This document shows, in pieces, positions 36,001 to 45,484 of a stretch of DNA of 64,000 bases. This stretch comes from Anaspis maculata (Eukaryota > Arthropoda > Insecta > Coleoptera > Scraptiidae). The stretch lies in NCBI GenBank assembly GCA_949128115.1, contig OX421966.1:31265042-31329041 (forward strand), given 5' to 3'. The notes beneath the pieces were generated by a model that did not search any database, had not been told where the DNA came from, and worked only from the letters and a program-made list of their open reading frames with translations. The position numbers and the translations under genes were made by a program. How positions within the stretch are numbered: position 1 is the first letter of the stretch; each line of letters starts with the position of its first letter.

Positions 36001-39000
36001 CGGAGCCGGCAAAGGCGGTTCGTCCTTGTTGCCCACAGGGAAGGTGCCCCCGTACGTGGTCACTGTGCATCTGGTTACATCCCTGCCTCCGAGCTTTTGC
36101 GTTTGTGATTCGCCGGTTCCAACGGATCTGCTGGAGCATGGTTCCGGACTGGTCCGTGCGGAAATGACCGTATTAGTGATGGAAGCACGCTGTGACGTTT
36201 GAACAGGAACGCTGTAAGGCGACACGACCGTGTACGAGCCTTGACGCGAGGCCGGGCACATGTCATAGAACACGCCGTGGCACTCGCACGGTTGGCGAGA
36301 GGAACGTTCGAACAGTGCACTTCTGTAACCTCCGTCGACAGGTGCTGGGTACATTGTCATGAGTTGCGGTTTATGTCGAGGTATGCACTCAGGATCACCG
36401 CACGGCGGCATAGGGCCTCGATAGTCTTGTGATGCTGATTGTGGTAGCAGTTGTTGTGATGCTGATAGTGGTAGTTGTTGTTGCGATGGCGATTGTGGAT
36501 CATAATCAGGTGGTATTGACGCTTCTCCTTCTGGTGGTGGTTCTGCACCATAATCGTAACCTGATTGATCATATGGTTGTGGACCATAACCAGATTGTGA
36601 TGCTGATTGTGGTGGCGGTTGTGGACCATAACCAGATTGTGATGCTGATTGTGGTGGCGGTTGCGGACCATAACCAGATTGTGATGGTGGTTGTCGAGGT
36701 GGTTGTCCACCATAACCGGCTTGCACTTGTGATTGTGGCGACGGTTGCGGACCATAACCAGGTTGTGATGGTGGTTGTCGAGGTGGTTGTCCACCATAGC
36801 CAGGTTGTACTTGTGATTGTGGCGGCGGTTGCGGACCATAACCAGGTTGTGATGGTGATTGTCGAGGTGGTGGTGCACCATAACCAGGTTGTGATGGTGA
36901 TTGTGGCGGCGGTTGCGGACCATAACCAGGTTGCGATGGTGGTTGTCCAGGTTGTCGTGCGCCAGAGCCAGATTGTAATGGCTGCTGTCGAGATGGTTGT
37001 GCACCATAACCAGGCTGTAATGGTGGTTGTCCAGGCTGTTGTGATTGTCCAGGTGGTTGTCGAGGTGGTTGCCCAGGTGGTTGTCCAGTTGGTTGTGATT
37101 GCCCAGGTGGTTGTCGAGGTTGTTGCCGAGGTGATTGTCCAGGTGGTGGTGAACTATACCCAAGTTGTACCGGTGGTGGTTGTCCAGCTGGTTGTGAACC
37201 AGATTGCATTTGTTCCTGCCGAGGTGGTTGTCGACTATCATAAGGTTGTATTGGTTGTTGTCCAGGTGGTGGTGAACCATAACCAGATCGGTATCCCGGT
37301 TCTCCTTCTGGTGGCCTATCTTTCGCTGGTAGCGGCTCGACTTTTCCTGTAAAATGAACAGTTATGTGGTGGAAGCGAAGGTACTTACTAACCCAATAAA
37401 TTGTTACTAATCAATTAGTCAGAATACTCAGAATGTTTGAAAGGACGCTGAAAATGACCGGAAAGTTATTGAAGATAAGTTACAAGATCAGCTGGAAAAG
37501 CCAGAGGATGTCGAGGCATATTCATTAGTCAATTGCCAAGTTTCTAAGTAGGACCATCTATGAGGAATCACAAACGTTCCGTATGCTTGTCGTTATGCCT
37601 TATGGGGGGTACCTACAGGTGTAACAGTATCTATAGTCTATACGGTGTTAATTCCGCTGCCGACACCCTTTCCTCTCTAGCTTTTTATCTCTAAAACCTG
37701 AGTAGAGGTACACTAATTACACTAAGAGAAAACTGATGAATAAAAAAAAAGCGCTTGAACTAAGAAATCTGTTGAAATGTGAAATTGTACGTCTTATGGT
37801 GTGATTTGGTTACGACTGCCGGAAGTAGCTTCTCGTCGCAACGTCCAGGCGGCAGTCACGTTCGCATACTGTGACTAAAAACGTACCGGCTACGTTTCGT
37901 TTGGCACTAGAATGAATTGTTTTATTATAACTTCAGTACATTTTCTCCGAGCTTTTTGTAACTGCTGAGCTAAGTCAGTAGGTAACAAAATAACATTACA
38001 AAACGGAGGGGGGAGGGGGGAGATGAAACGTTCTCGTTCTTCTTCGACCGACTTTTGAGTTTTTTGTCTATCTGCTTTATCAACAGGGTGATCGAAAAAT
38101 ATCAACATTTTGGTATTCCAGTGCCATTTTTATTCCCCATCAACCGATTTTCAAAATCTTAAGCTCATGTTGAACTTGAAACTTGGAGCCTTGGGGCTGG
38201 AATCGACTAAAGCCAAGTGTTCAAAATACAGAGTTGGTGCATCAAAATCGACTCAAATCTGAATTATCTCATAAACTCAATTGGCTTTCGACCGAACTAT
38301 TCATTTTGAACAGTTCAAGATGTGTCTTATTTGTAATTGATTACGAATTGTTGGTGGAAACAACAAATTGAAATTACATGCTTCCAAACATGGAGACACT
38401 CTACCGAATTAAACTCTGATTTTTGCTCACCTGAAACAGCTGGGTAACCAAGACTACTGCTCGATTTTCATTAAAGACTATATGGTTACCATTCAATGCC
38501 AGATTGTTTGTCGGCGTGGGGTGATTGTTGTTATTTTCGTAACTTGGTTACCAATCTCTTTCAGGCGACCAAAATCAGAGTTCATGGTGCGATTCTCTGA
38601 AAAATTACATTCCATAAAGGCTCTGTTACGTTGTTATTATCTAGGCAACAGCCAATGGCTGACACGAATGTTTACATAACAGAGCGTTTATGGAATGTTA
38701 TTTTTTACAGAATACCACCATTTTGAAAGCATGCCGTTGCAATTTACCTTTTGCAGTAATAATTCGTGATCAATACCAAAGAAGAAACATCTTGAAGTGC
38801 TAGAATGAATGACCTGACCTGACCTGACGGAATTTCTAGGATGATCCAAATTTGAATCAATTTAGATGCAACTCTGTATTTTAATTGCTTGGCTTTAGTC
38901 GATTTCGACCCCTAGGTTTTCTTAGTTGAAGCTTTGGCTTCAATATGAGCTTTAGATTTTGAAAATCAGTCGACGGGTAAAAAAGTTGGCACTGGAATAC

Positions 39001-41152
39001 CAAAACGTCGATTTTTTTCGATCACTCTGTCAATGAAACAGCTAGATAGGCAAAAAAAATCAAATGTCGGTCGAAGGTAATGAGGCTTATCTTCATGCAT
39101 TAGATGTTAGAGGACTTGGTTGAATGCATCGGAATTTCGCAACGTTTCACATACCACCCTGTATGAACTTTATTTGAAGACTCTTGAGCTTCATATCTAT
39201 AGAATGGATTGCCAAAAGATAAGGCTAACAGACAGCGCAAACCAAAATAAAATCGGCCGTGGCCAAAAAAAGTTATGCTTTTTTGAAAAGAGCAAAGTTT
39301 TTGAGTGTAACACATTGGGTATTGCGCAGTTTAGTAGGTAACCAATGAAAAACGCGGTTTAACGAAAGATTCTGGAAATTTTTTTGGCTCACAACAGCTT
39401 GTATCCTTTTTTTTTGTCAACCAACTGGCACTGGCCCAGAAATCCCAGAATTCACCAGATCCTCAATAGAGTATTGTACTTTTAAAAAAATATTTTTTTT
39501 TTATGGAATCAGAAACTATATTGGAAAATAACTGACCCGTATTTTTTTATTCAGCCCAAAATTGTATCGTTTGGCCGCAATAAATAAACGAAATTCCTAT
39601 ATTCTGCCTATTTCTGACGTCATTTACACAGGCGGTATAGGCGGTGACTCGCTGTGACGTCAGAAATAGTTGATGTTTTTTTATTCATTGCGCCTAAACG
39701 ATACGGTTTTTGACTGAATAAAAAAACACGGGTCAATTATTTTTCAATGTAGTTCTCATTTGAATAAAAAATTTTTTTTAGTATAATACTCCATTAGCTA
39801 TTTCATTGATTCGTTGATTGAATTCTTTAGTGTTACCGGGGGTTAGTTGCTCTAGCGATTCCGAAACGACTGCGGAGGGCTTGCCAAAGTTGTGAGGTTG
39901 TCAGGGATGAGCACGAAGGAGCGAAATGCAAAACGCGCTCCTCAGAGTGATGCAATATGGGGCCGTGTGAATAAAAAGTAGCTTTTGCTTTCACTTACAT
40001 TTTCCTAGGAGTTGCTATGCAAATTCTCCTTAGCAACTCCTAGCTAAATCTAGTTAAAAGCAAAAGCTACTTTTTATTCACACGGCTCATGATGTCACGA
40101 TTTTGACACAAAAGGGGTAACCTCGTAAACTTCGTAATTTTTCCAACTGGTGTTACCAAAAGTTATAAAAAAATACTCCGTATTCGTCAGGCCTCATTTT
40201 TATGATAGTGTACCTTCAAGTCAACCAATTAAGTGGTTGTATTTTTTCCTGAATAATCTTATCTCAAAATCTTGGCATTTTGAGCTCTAGCTGAATATCT
40301 CTGTGAATGGCATCATCACAGGTCTGCAATGGTCTCACTTGTACGTGCAAAATAACCCAACCAACCCCGTCCCTAGTGCCAACAAAATCTTATCTATCCA
40401 ACATATTAAAAAATGATCACCTTTGGATTTGGATTTCTTATCCTCTTTGTTCTTGTCCCCTTTTCCATCGCCTTTTCCAAATAAACCTTGTTTTGGATCA
40501 TCTTTCTTTTCTTTGGGTTTTGGTTCGGGCTTTTCTTTTTTCGGTTTTGGTTTCGGGTCATCAGCTGTCGTCCTTTTCTTCGGTTCGCCTTCTTTGGTAC
40601 CAAAGCTTCTCCGCCTCTTCACCATGCTAAAATGTGTCTTTGTGTTAGCACTGTTTGTAGTCAGTAAGAGTCCATTTACTTACTACATCAACACCACAAG
40701 GTCTATCGCGAACAGAGCGGCAGCGATAACGCTAAAGACGCCTGCTACTGTCAGTAACAGTGAATAGTATCCTCCCACAGCCAAAAACAAAACGACGCCA
40801 CTCACTGTAAACAATGCGGCACCCAATAAGGCGATCATTCCCCAGGCTCTCCAGAAGATTGGTCTTCGTGTGGCTTGCGCAACGATGTCTATAACTGTGA
40901 TAACAACGAACATGCATCCCACGCCCAATGGCATAGCCTTTGTAATAGTAGACATTGTACCGTAGTCCTGGTACAAGAGGTAGGCTCCCATGCCCAGGCA
41001 AATGGCGCTCGCTATCTGCAAATCACGAAACCAAGTGAACTTGTGATGGAACCATTTGATTTTCACGAGCAGTCACTCACACATTGTGCCCCTCTGATGG
41101 GGTTACACTTCCTTCCCTCCCGGTAGTATCCACTTTTACGATAGGCGAACAT
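30063..41152 (-). CDS. Long-tailed four-helix (MARVEL/Snakeskin-like) membrane protein, 888 aa, eight exons
   Basis: Exons on the minus strand: 41152-41081, 41015-40684, 40626-40421, 37346-35990, 33604-33407, 32205-32047, 30472-30327, 30259-30063. All junctions are GT-AG and codon phase matches at all seven, giving 2667 coding bases. Residues 25-134 hold four helices (about 25-44, 52-73, 83-105, 109-134). Then comes RRR and a Lys/Glu/Pro-rich linker (to about 204), a Pro/Gln/Gly/Tyr repeat tail (about 240-470), and several Cys-bearing patches (CGDPEC, CECHG, CPNPSCWC). The membrane part resembles MARVEL-type proteins; the tail should be cytoplasmic. I know no named protein of this layout. The weakest joins are the acceptor at 33605 and the donors GTGATC (40420) and GTATTA (30326). 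If the intron after 35990 is retained, a TAA ends the protein at 656 aa. Confidence 0.82.
30570..31916. repeat. Inverted-repeat element in the last large intron of the 888-aa gene
   Basis: The ends near 30570 (CGTTAGTGAAATTTC) and 31916 (reverse complement CGTTAGTGGGAAATTCC) are inverted. Inner inverted pairs include GGTGGTCTCAGCAACAGGCA (30720-30745 against 31845-31865) and a GCAGGGTGAAGTTGAAAAAA/TTTTTTCACTTCACCCT pair (30797, 31240). Another inverted pair is CTTGCTGATTACTGTGTA (31378, 31755). Non-coding. Confidence 0.6.
32291..32424. mobile_element. 134-bp MITE, copy 1
   Basis: It is nearly identical to 38586-38719 and of equal length. The ends are GGTGCGATTCTCT and its imperfect inverse (AGAATAGCACC), with inner arms ATTCCATAAA...TTTATGGAAT. 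AT flanks both sides. It lies in an intron of the 888-aa gene. Confidence 0.8.
33610..35985. other. Intron of the 888-aa gene, no further gene recognised
   Basis: It has an isolated TGTCGCCGGCGACA-type element end near 34988 and a GAATT/TTCC-rich stretch at 33770-34200. The plus-strand open frame at 35199-35564 matches no protein I recognise and has no splice or start context that favours it. Confidence 0.4.
36530..37250 (-). repeat. Coding repeat array in the tail exon of the 888-aa gene
   Basis: The exon is built of imperfect units of about 15-18 codons reading like GYGPQPPPQS plus a short spacer (SASQS, SPSQP, SQVQP), and, nearer the 5' side, PPGQPPRQ-type units. Tyrosines are regularly spaced within the Pro/Gln background. 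The repeat keeps other frames open on both strands, producing long His/Asn-rich and Val-rich shadow frames that are not genes. Confidence 0.85.
38083..39031. mobile_element. 950-bp palindromic element hosting a MITE
   Basis: The ends are inverted (CAGGGTGATCGAAAAA at the left, TTTTTTCGATCACTCTG at the right), and arms of about 200 bp share TTTTGGTATTCCAGTGCC and CTTGGCTTTAGTCGAT. The centre carries a second palindrome (CACCTGAAACAGCTGGGTAACC against GGTTACCAATCTCTTTCAGG). The 134-bp MITE copy 2 sits inside it, so this element is older than that insertion. Confidence 0.75.
38586..38719. mobile_element. 134-bp MITE, copy 2
   Basis: Second copy of the 32291-32424 element, about 90% or more identical, nested in the 38.1-39.0 kb palindrome. 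AT flanks both ends (TTCAT before, ATTTT after). Confidence 0.8.
39468..39792. mobile_element. 325-bp palindromic MITE (solo copy of the cluster's central MITE)
   Basis: The ends are AGAGTATTGTACT and the inverse of GGAGTATTATACT, with arms sharing AAATAAYTGACCCGTRTTTT. The centre contains CTATTTCTGACGTCA in inverted pairs. AT flanks it. The same element, interrupted, is at 20295-23849, and this copy supplies the empty site for E5. Confidence 0.85.
39962..40086. mobile_element. 125-bp MITE with 26-bp terminal inverted repeats
   Basis: The left end GCCGTGTGAATAAAAAGTAG is perfectly inverted at the right end and continues through CTTTTGCTTT. The centre has GGAGTTGCTA/TAGCAACTCC. Target duplication not resolved. 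It is in an intron of the 888-aa gene. Confidence 0.8.
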
Positions 41153-42058
41153 CGTGTCTAATTTTCTTGACTTTAGCTGAAAGTTGACATTGTCAGATGC
41201 CCCTGAGGTCCAACGAAGGGTTCAATTAAGGTAGTTATGGAAACCCTGATACGATGTGATCTGGTTTACTAGATTCGAATCCGAAATGTTTGGGTTCTTG
41301 TATTAGGTGTGCTCATCAGTCTTTAGCAGCATCCACAGAGAAACAATGACATCTCCTCTCTATCAGATGATTGTCAATTACTTTCCTTATGAGAGCAAAG
41401 TTGATCTCTTCGACTCTTCTCTATCCGACATAAAGACCAAGGTTCTTACCTCAGTATGTATCCCCCTGGATTTGTTTATATGGTATCCCTCACCCTTTAA
41501 CTGGGCTCTTCTGCCTGTCGAGTGTAGTACAATACTAAATAAATGAATAAAATAAATGAATTAGTCCAGTGGCAAAGAAGACAGATGTCCTTGGGCACAA
41601 AGAACCAGGCTTCGCAATAGACTGCAAAGTGGTGAAATATAATTGTATCGTGGAATACATCATACCGGTTCTCCGCCCGACGGCGATGACGCGATGACGG
41701 CAACATGATGCCATCGTCTACCAAAAGTGTTGAAGCACAATGAAATTCAGAAAAAAATAAGGCTCTGAGTATACCAATTCAAAGACTCAAGACTTTGGCA
41801 GCTCCGAGATTTTGAGGATCCAAACCCCTTATTAAGAAGACTGGGAGACTTTTACCGATCTTTGGGATCCTCTATTTTACGGCTTGAGGTAACTCAGGAG
41901 AGACTATTTAATCTTGGAAGAGCAGTTTCTTTGCTTATCGTTGGAGCGTACAACCAACGTCTCCACGATATTTACCTATAGATTCCATAACCAAACAGTA
42001 AAAGGACAATAATTCAGTCATTGTAGGTATGTATAAAAAAACACAGTTCTTAACATGC

Positions 42059-42064
42059 TTTATT
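42059..42064 (-). other. Polyadenylation signal AATAAA
   Basis: AATAAA on the minus strand about 130 bases after the stop codon of the distal terminal exon (42197). Together with the absence of any AATAAA between the two terminal exons, it suggests that both isoforms may share this 3' end. Confidence 0.55.
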
Positions 42065-42196
42065 ACAACTTCAAACTATTGATGAGGTATTTACAATAGT
42101 ATGGTACTAAATTTATGGACGGATTTCGATAATTCTTCCAAGTTTTTGACTCGAAGTTCCCTTAAACCTACAGCCTAACCAACAACGGTAATAAAA

Positions 42197-42580
42197 TTAA
42201 AAGTCTTGCTTTCTTCTCCACGTGAAGAATCCTTCAATGGCAAACACGCCCGTGTTGACCCATGCCAGGATTGCGGTGGTGAACATCATAATTTGCCGGT
42301 ACTGGTTCGGATGGAAGCTCTTCCTCTTCACCTCGTTGATGTCAACCGAAAGCAAAATGGCAGTGACCAAATAGAGGGCAGATCCACAACAACAGATCAT
42401 CAGCGAGGTCCTGTAGGGAATCCTGTCGCCGATCGCCCTGGATATGAGCAGAACCAAGTTGATCATCAGATAACCGGTGAAGGACGTGTACATGAGGCCG
42501 AAATGGTGGAGGTGGTTCTTGCCCAGGCCGATGGCCCTGGCCGGTTCGTAGACGAAACCGATGCATCCGGCGCAGATCAG
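42197..42580 (-). CDS. Alternative 3' terminal exon 2b of four-helix membrane protein
   Basis: A strong acceptor (GTTCTTTCAG) precedes LICAGCIGF, phase 0. The exon encodes 127 residues and a stop, completing a 166-aa isoform when joined to exon 1 at 47241. It supplies helices 1-4 and the C-terminus FTWRRKQDF. Shared motifs with exon 2a: HHxGxMYTxxTG, INLxLxISR, IPYRT and a terminal RR-x-x-DF. Identity to 2a is roughly 45% by eye. No ATG exon of its own fits in the 115 bp between 2a and 2b, so it must be spliced from an exon upstream of 2a. Confidence 0.87.
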   Translation of the reverse strand: MICAGCIGFVYEPARAIGLGKNHLHHFGLMYTSFTGYLMINLVLLISRAIGDRIPYRTSLMICCCGSALYLVTAILLSVDINEVKRKSFHPNQYRQIMMFTTAILAWVNTGVFAIEGFFTWRRKQDF

Positions 42581-42695
42581 CTGAAAGAACACCAATGATC
42601 ACTCTTGATTATTCAGTACGGTAGTGGATTACCTAATATTAAGGTGATGTCCTGTCAAACTAAGTATGCTATGCTAAAAGGTCTACAAGTAATAT

Positions 42696-43085
42696 TCAGA
42701 AGTCCTCCTGCCGTCTGAAGGTGAAGATGGCGTCGGCTGTGAAGACTAGGGCGTTGATGAAGGCGAATACAATGGAGGTGACCAGCATTTTGAGCTGGGG
42801 CATTTTGGGGCTGTAAGAGTAACGTCTCATGTGGGCGGACCTGTCGACGACCAGGAGCACGCCTGTGATCAAGAAAAGAGCCGCTCCGCACATGGAGAAT
42901 ATGGTGACGGTGCGGTAAGGTATCGAGTCTTCCAGGTAAAGCCGGCTGATGACCAGGATCAGGTTGATGAGGATAAAGCCAGTGTAGGCTGTGTACATGA
43001 TGCCTATGTGGTGCATGTCGCTGCTGGCCATACCCATTGTGCTGACGGAGTCGTACGCGAAGCCGAGACACAAACAGCAAATTAG
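42696..43085 (-). CDS. Alternative 3' terminal exon 2a of four-helix membrane protein
   Basis: The acceptor TTTTTGTTGTAG precedes LICCLCLGF, phase 0. The exon encodes 129 residues and a stop, giving a 168-aa isoform with exon 1. Four hydrophobic segments, a polar loop with HHIGIMYTAYTG and DSIPYRT, and a C-terminus ending FTFRRQEDF. Because it has its own stop, splicing to 2a excludes the 2b protein, and 2b then becomes 3'UTR. MARVEL-like topology; no named orthologue recognised. Confidence 0.87.
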   Translation of the reverse strand, partial: LICCLCLGFAYDSVSTMGMASSDMHHIGIMYTAYTGFILINLILVISRLYLEDSIPYRTVTIFSMCGAALFLITGVLLVVDRSAHMRRYSYSPKMPQLKMLVTSIVFAFINALVFTADAIFTFRRQEDF

Positions 43086-43350
43086 CTACAACAAAAATTG
43101 TCTTATTATGAAATGAAGAGAGTAAGAGAGAAATAATGCAACTCTTGAAAACTTGGTAATGAAGAACGGCATGCTAAGGCTGCGAAACATATAAAAAGAC
43201 ATAGATAAAACACCGTTATAAAGTTAGTCAGCCTACACCCACCGAACAATCGTGTTCAGTTCATTTCCGACAAACTTGCGTCTACCATCGACCATCAAAA
43301 GTCACTGTGATCAATTGTCATAGACCTGTGACTCAAGGCTCAAGAGGTCT

Positions 43351-43415
43351 CAGGGGTCTCAGACCCGGGTCTCCTGATTGCCGGTCAGTTGCTCTACCGC
43401 TGAGACAATGAGGAT
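43351..43415 (-). ncRNA. tRNA-like (SINE head or tRNA relic) sequence
   Basis: On the minus strand TCTCAGCGGTAGAGC resembles the A-box/D-arm region and GGGTCTGAGACCC a damaged B box at tRNA-like spacing. Between them is a possible anticodon hairpin (CTGA-loop-TCAG). The T arm does not fold as in a real tRNA. It lies in the intron of the 42-47 kb gene. Confidence 0.3.
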
Positions 43416-43689
43416 GACACCAATCTAACCTACTATCCATTCATTTGAGTCACACATGTCGTGTCATCATTCGCAACACATTTTACTGTTATAGAATTTA
43501 TCCTATAACATGTGTGAAAAATGTCTTCTGCTCAGGTTTTTTTCAAAAGCTAAAGGCGGAAACCGAAGCTTGAGTGAAAACTACAGGTACAGGTTGGCCC
43601 AAGAAAAACACAAAACAGGCAGATTTTTTTGCGCTTAGCCTAAAATCTAGTGTCGGTCGGCTCATCCCCACTTATAAACATTTCAGACG

Positions 43690-43960
43690 TTCTCCGGCAT
43701 ATTCCAGCCTAACCCACAAGTAGATTCGCCGCAGCTTTAGAAACGTTTATTAGATTCGCGTAGATATCGGCACGTTCTGAAAAGTCGGCACCTCCACCAA
43801 TTGTGTAGATGTACCCTACTCGCTTATTTGGGTCTCCAGCTTGTGTCAACGATCTTGAATCTTCGCGTTTGTCCTCTAATGTATTGGAATCGGGAATCGC
43901 ACGAGAGCCTCGCAACCCGTAACACTACTTTCAAGTCACAGCGGCGGTCGGATCCAAGCA
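43690..43960 (-). repeat. Diverged, inverted relative of the 47.96-48.41 kb repeat
   Basis: In inverse orientation it shares GCGAGGCTCTCG, TCCAATACAT, CAAGCTGGAGACCC and GGCGAGTAGG-type words with 47980-48130. Its minus frame reads AGDPNKRVGYIYTIGGGADF, against AGDPNRRVGYICTNGGGADF in the other copy, so the family may once have been coding. Confidence 0.55.
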
Positions 43961-45484
43961 CTCGGCGGTAAATTCTCAAATCCAGCACTGGCCGCTTGCA
44001 ATTTTCCAAAATGGATGGTATTTTTGAATCCTGCGTTCATTTGTCTAAAAAAACTTTCCACTAGAAAATTGATTGGGTGCTTCATTTTCCAGTATTTGAT
44101 AAATAATTTGGAAACCATCCAAAATACTTATCTAACAATTTAAATTTTAAGAAATTACCTTTTTTTGCCAAAAATTTTGGGTTTCTCAAATTGGGAAAAT
44201 ACAAAATGTAGCTGATGAACTGTAGGTTCTCCTAAAACTGGCATTTCAGACCTTTAAACATGGGTATTTTTGAGAGGTTTCCAAAACATCTTGAGAACAA
44301 ATTGTTCAATAGACAATTTTCAGTCGAAACTGTTGAACAAATTAACGCAGATTTCCAAAAAATGCGATCCGTTTTGGAAATTGGTCGGAATTGGTCAGTG
44401 ACGTAGAAATTGGGGGATGAAAACGGGCTGGCCCCACCAATTTCCGAGCCACTGGTTTTTTCCAAGCGACTTCTGTTTCTGAGCATAGTATGTTACGTCG
44501 GGAATGTTTCTTCTTGAATTGAGCAAAATTGGTTGAGCGGTTTCAGAGATGACAACTATAGTATGTTCACCTGTACCGTGATTCTAGTCGGCTGTGAGAT
44601 TTTGTTTTCAAGTTTCCAAATCTGAAATATAGAAAATCCCCAAAACTTTGCGGTTGGCTGCTCTGGCTTCATTTAGCGTTCGTCGTTCGAACTACTTTTG
44701 GAACGCTTTTTTGACGCATATCCCCTGCAGATAGACGAATTATTTTTGCGGGACGTGATATCTGACGCTTTTTTCCGTTATATTGGAAAATGTAGTAATT
44801 TTTCGACCTATTTTCAATTTTCGCCAATGAACAAATAAATCAAAGCAGTTTTGACATTTGACATGTGTCAAAAATATTTCTAACCTCTCGAAGCCGGCTC
44901 AACTTTAGGTTGATTCAAACTAAAAAAGTACTAGGCCTTCGTCCAAAAAAAAAAGGGGTCCCATGGAATCATCAATCCTTTCACCTCTTGCAGTCGAAAA
45001 GACACGACGAATCATGAAGAACTATTGGCAAGACAAGAAACATTCCAGCAGGCCTGCGGTTGCGGCAGGATTTACGTATAAAAAGTTAATTAAACCGAGT
45101 TTAAAAAAAAAACCAGCCGCTTAAAGTTGCGTATTGGACCAAAATTCATTTGAGTACCTTCAGTTTGTAATTTGCTTCCGTTTTGGAGCTTGGCGGAACG
45201 AGTTTTTGTCGGCCTTGAATGGCCGCCGTCAAGATAACTTAAATTGAAGGCGGCCCCGTAGGGTTTTGGTGTCTTAATGATGGTAATATAGCTCTGCGCC
45301 CCTCTAGTGGTATTTTCACGTATGACAAGGTCAGTTTCCCAAGATTTTAATATCAATTTGATTAGAAACTAACTTTACTTCCAGAAAAGTCAGTTTCACA
45401 CCAGGTCAAAAGACGGCAAGCCTACAATGCTAAAGTAGAAAATTTGCCCAGCCAACTAGAGTCACAGTACAAGTGAACCTACTA

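Noticed and set aside
36357..37352. Long His/Asn-rich minus-frame and Val-rich plus-frame ORFs of 307 codons each
   Set aside because: They overlap the Pro/Gln repeat exon, whose phase matches the neighbouring exons. The repeat keeps alternative frames open, and these frames do not join any exon.
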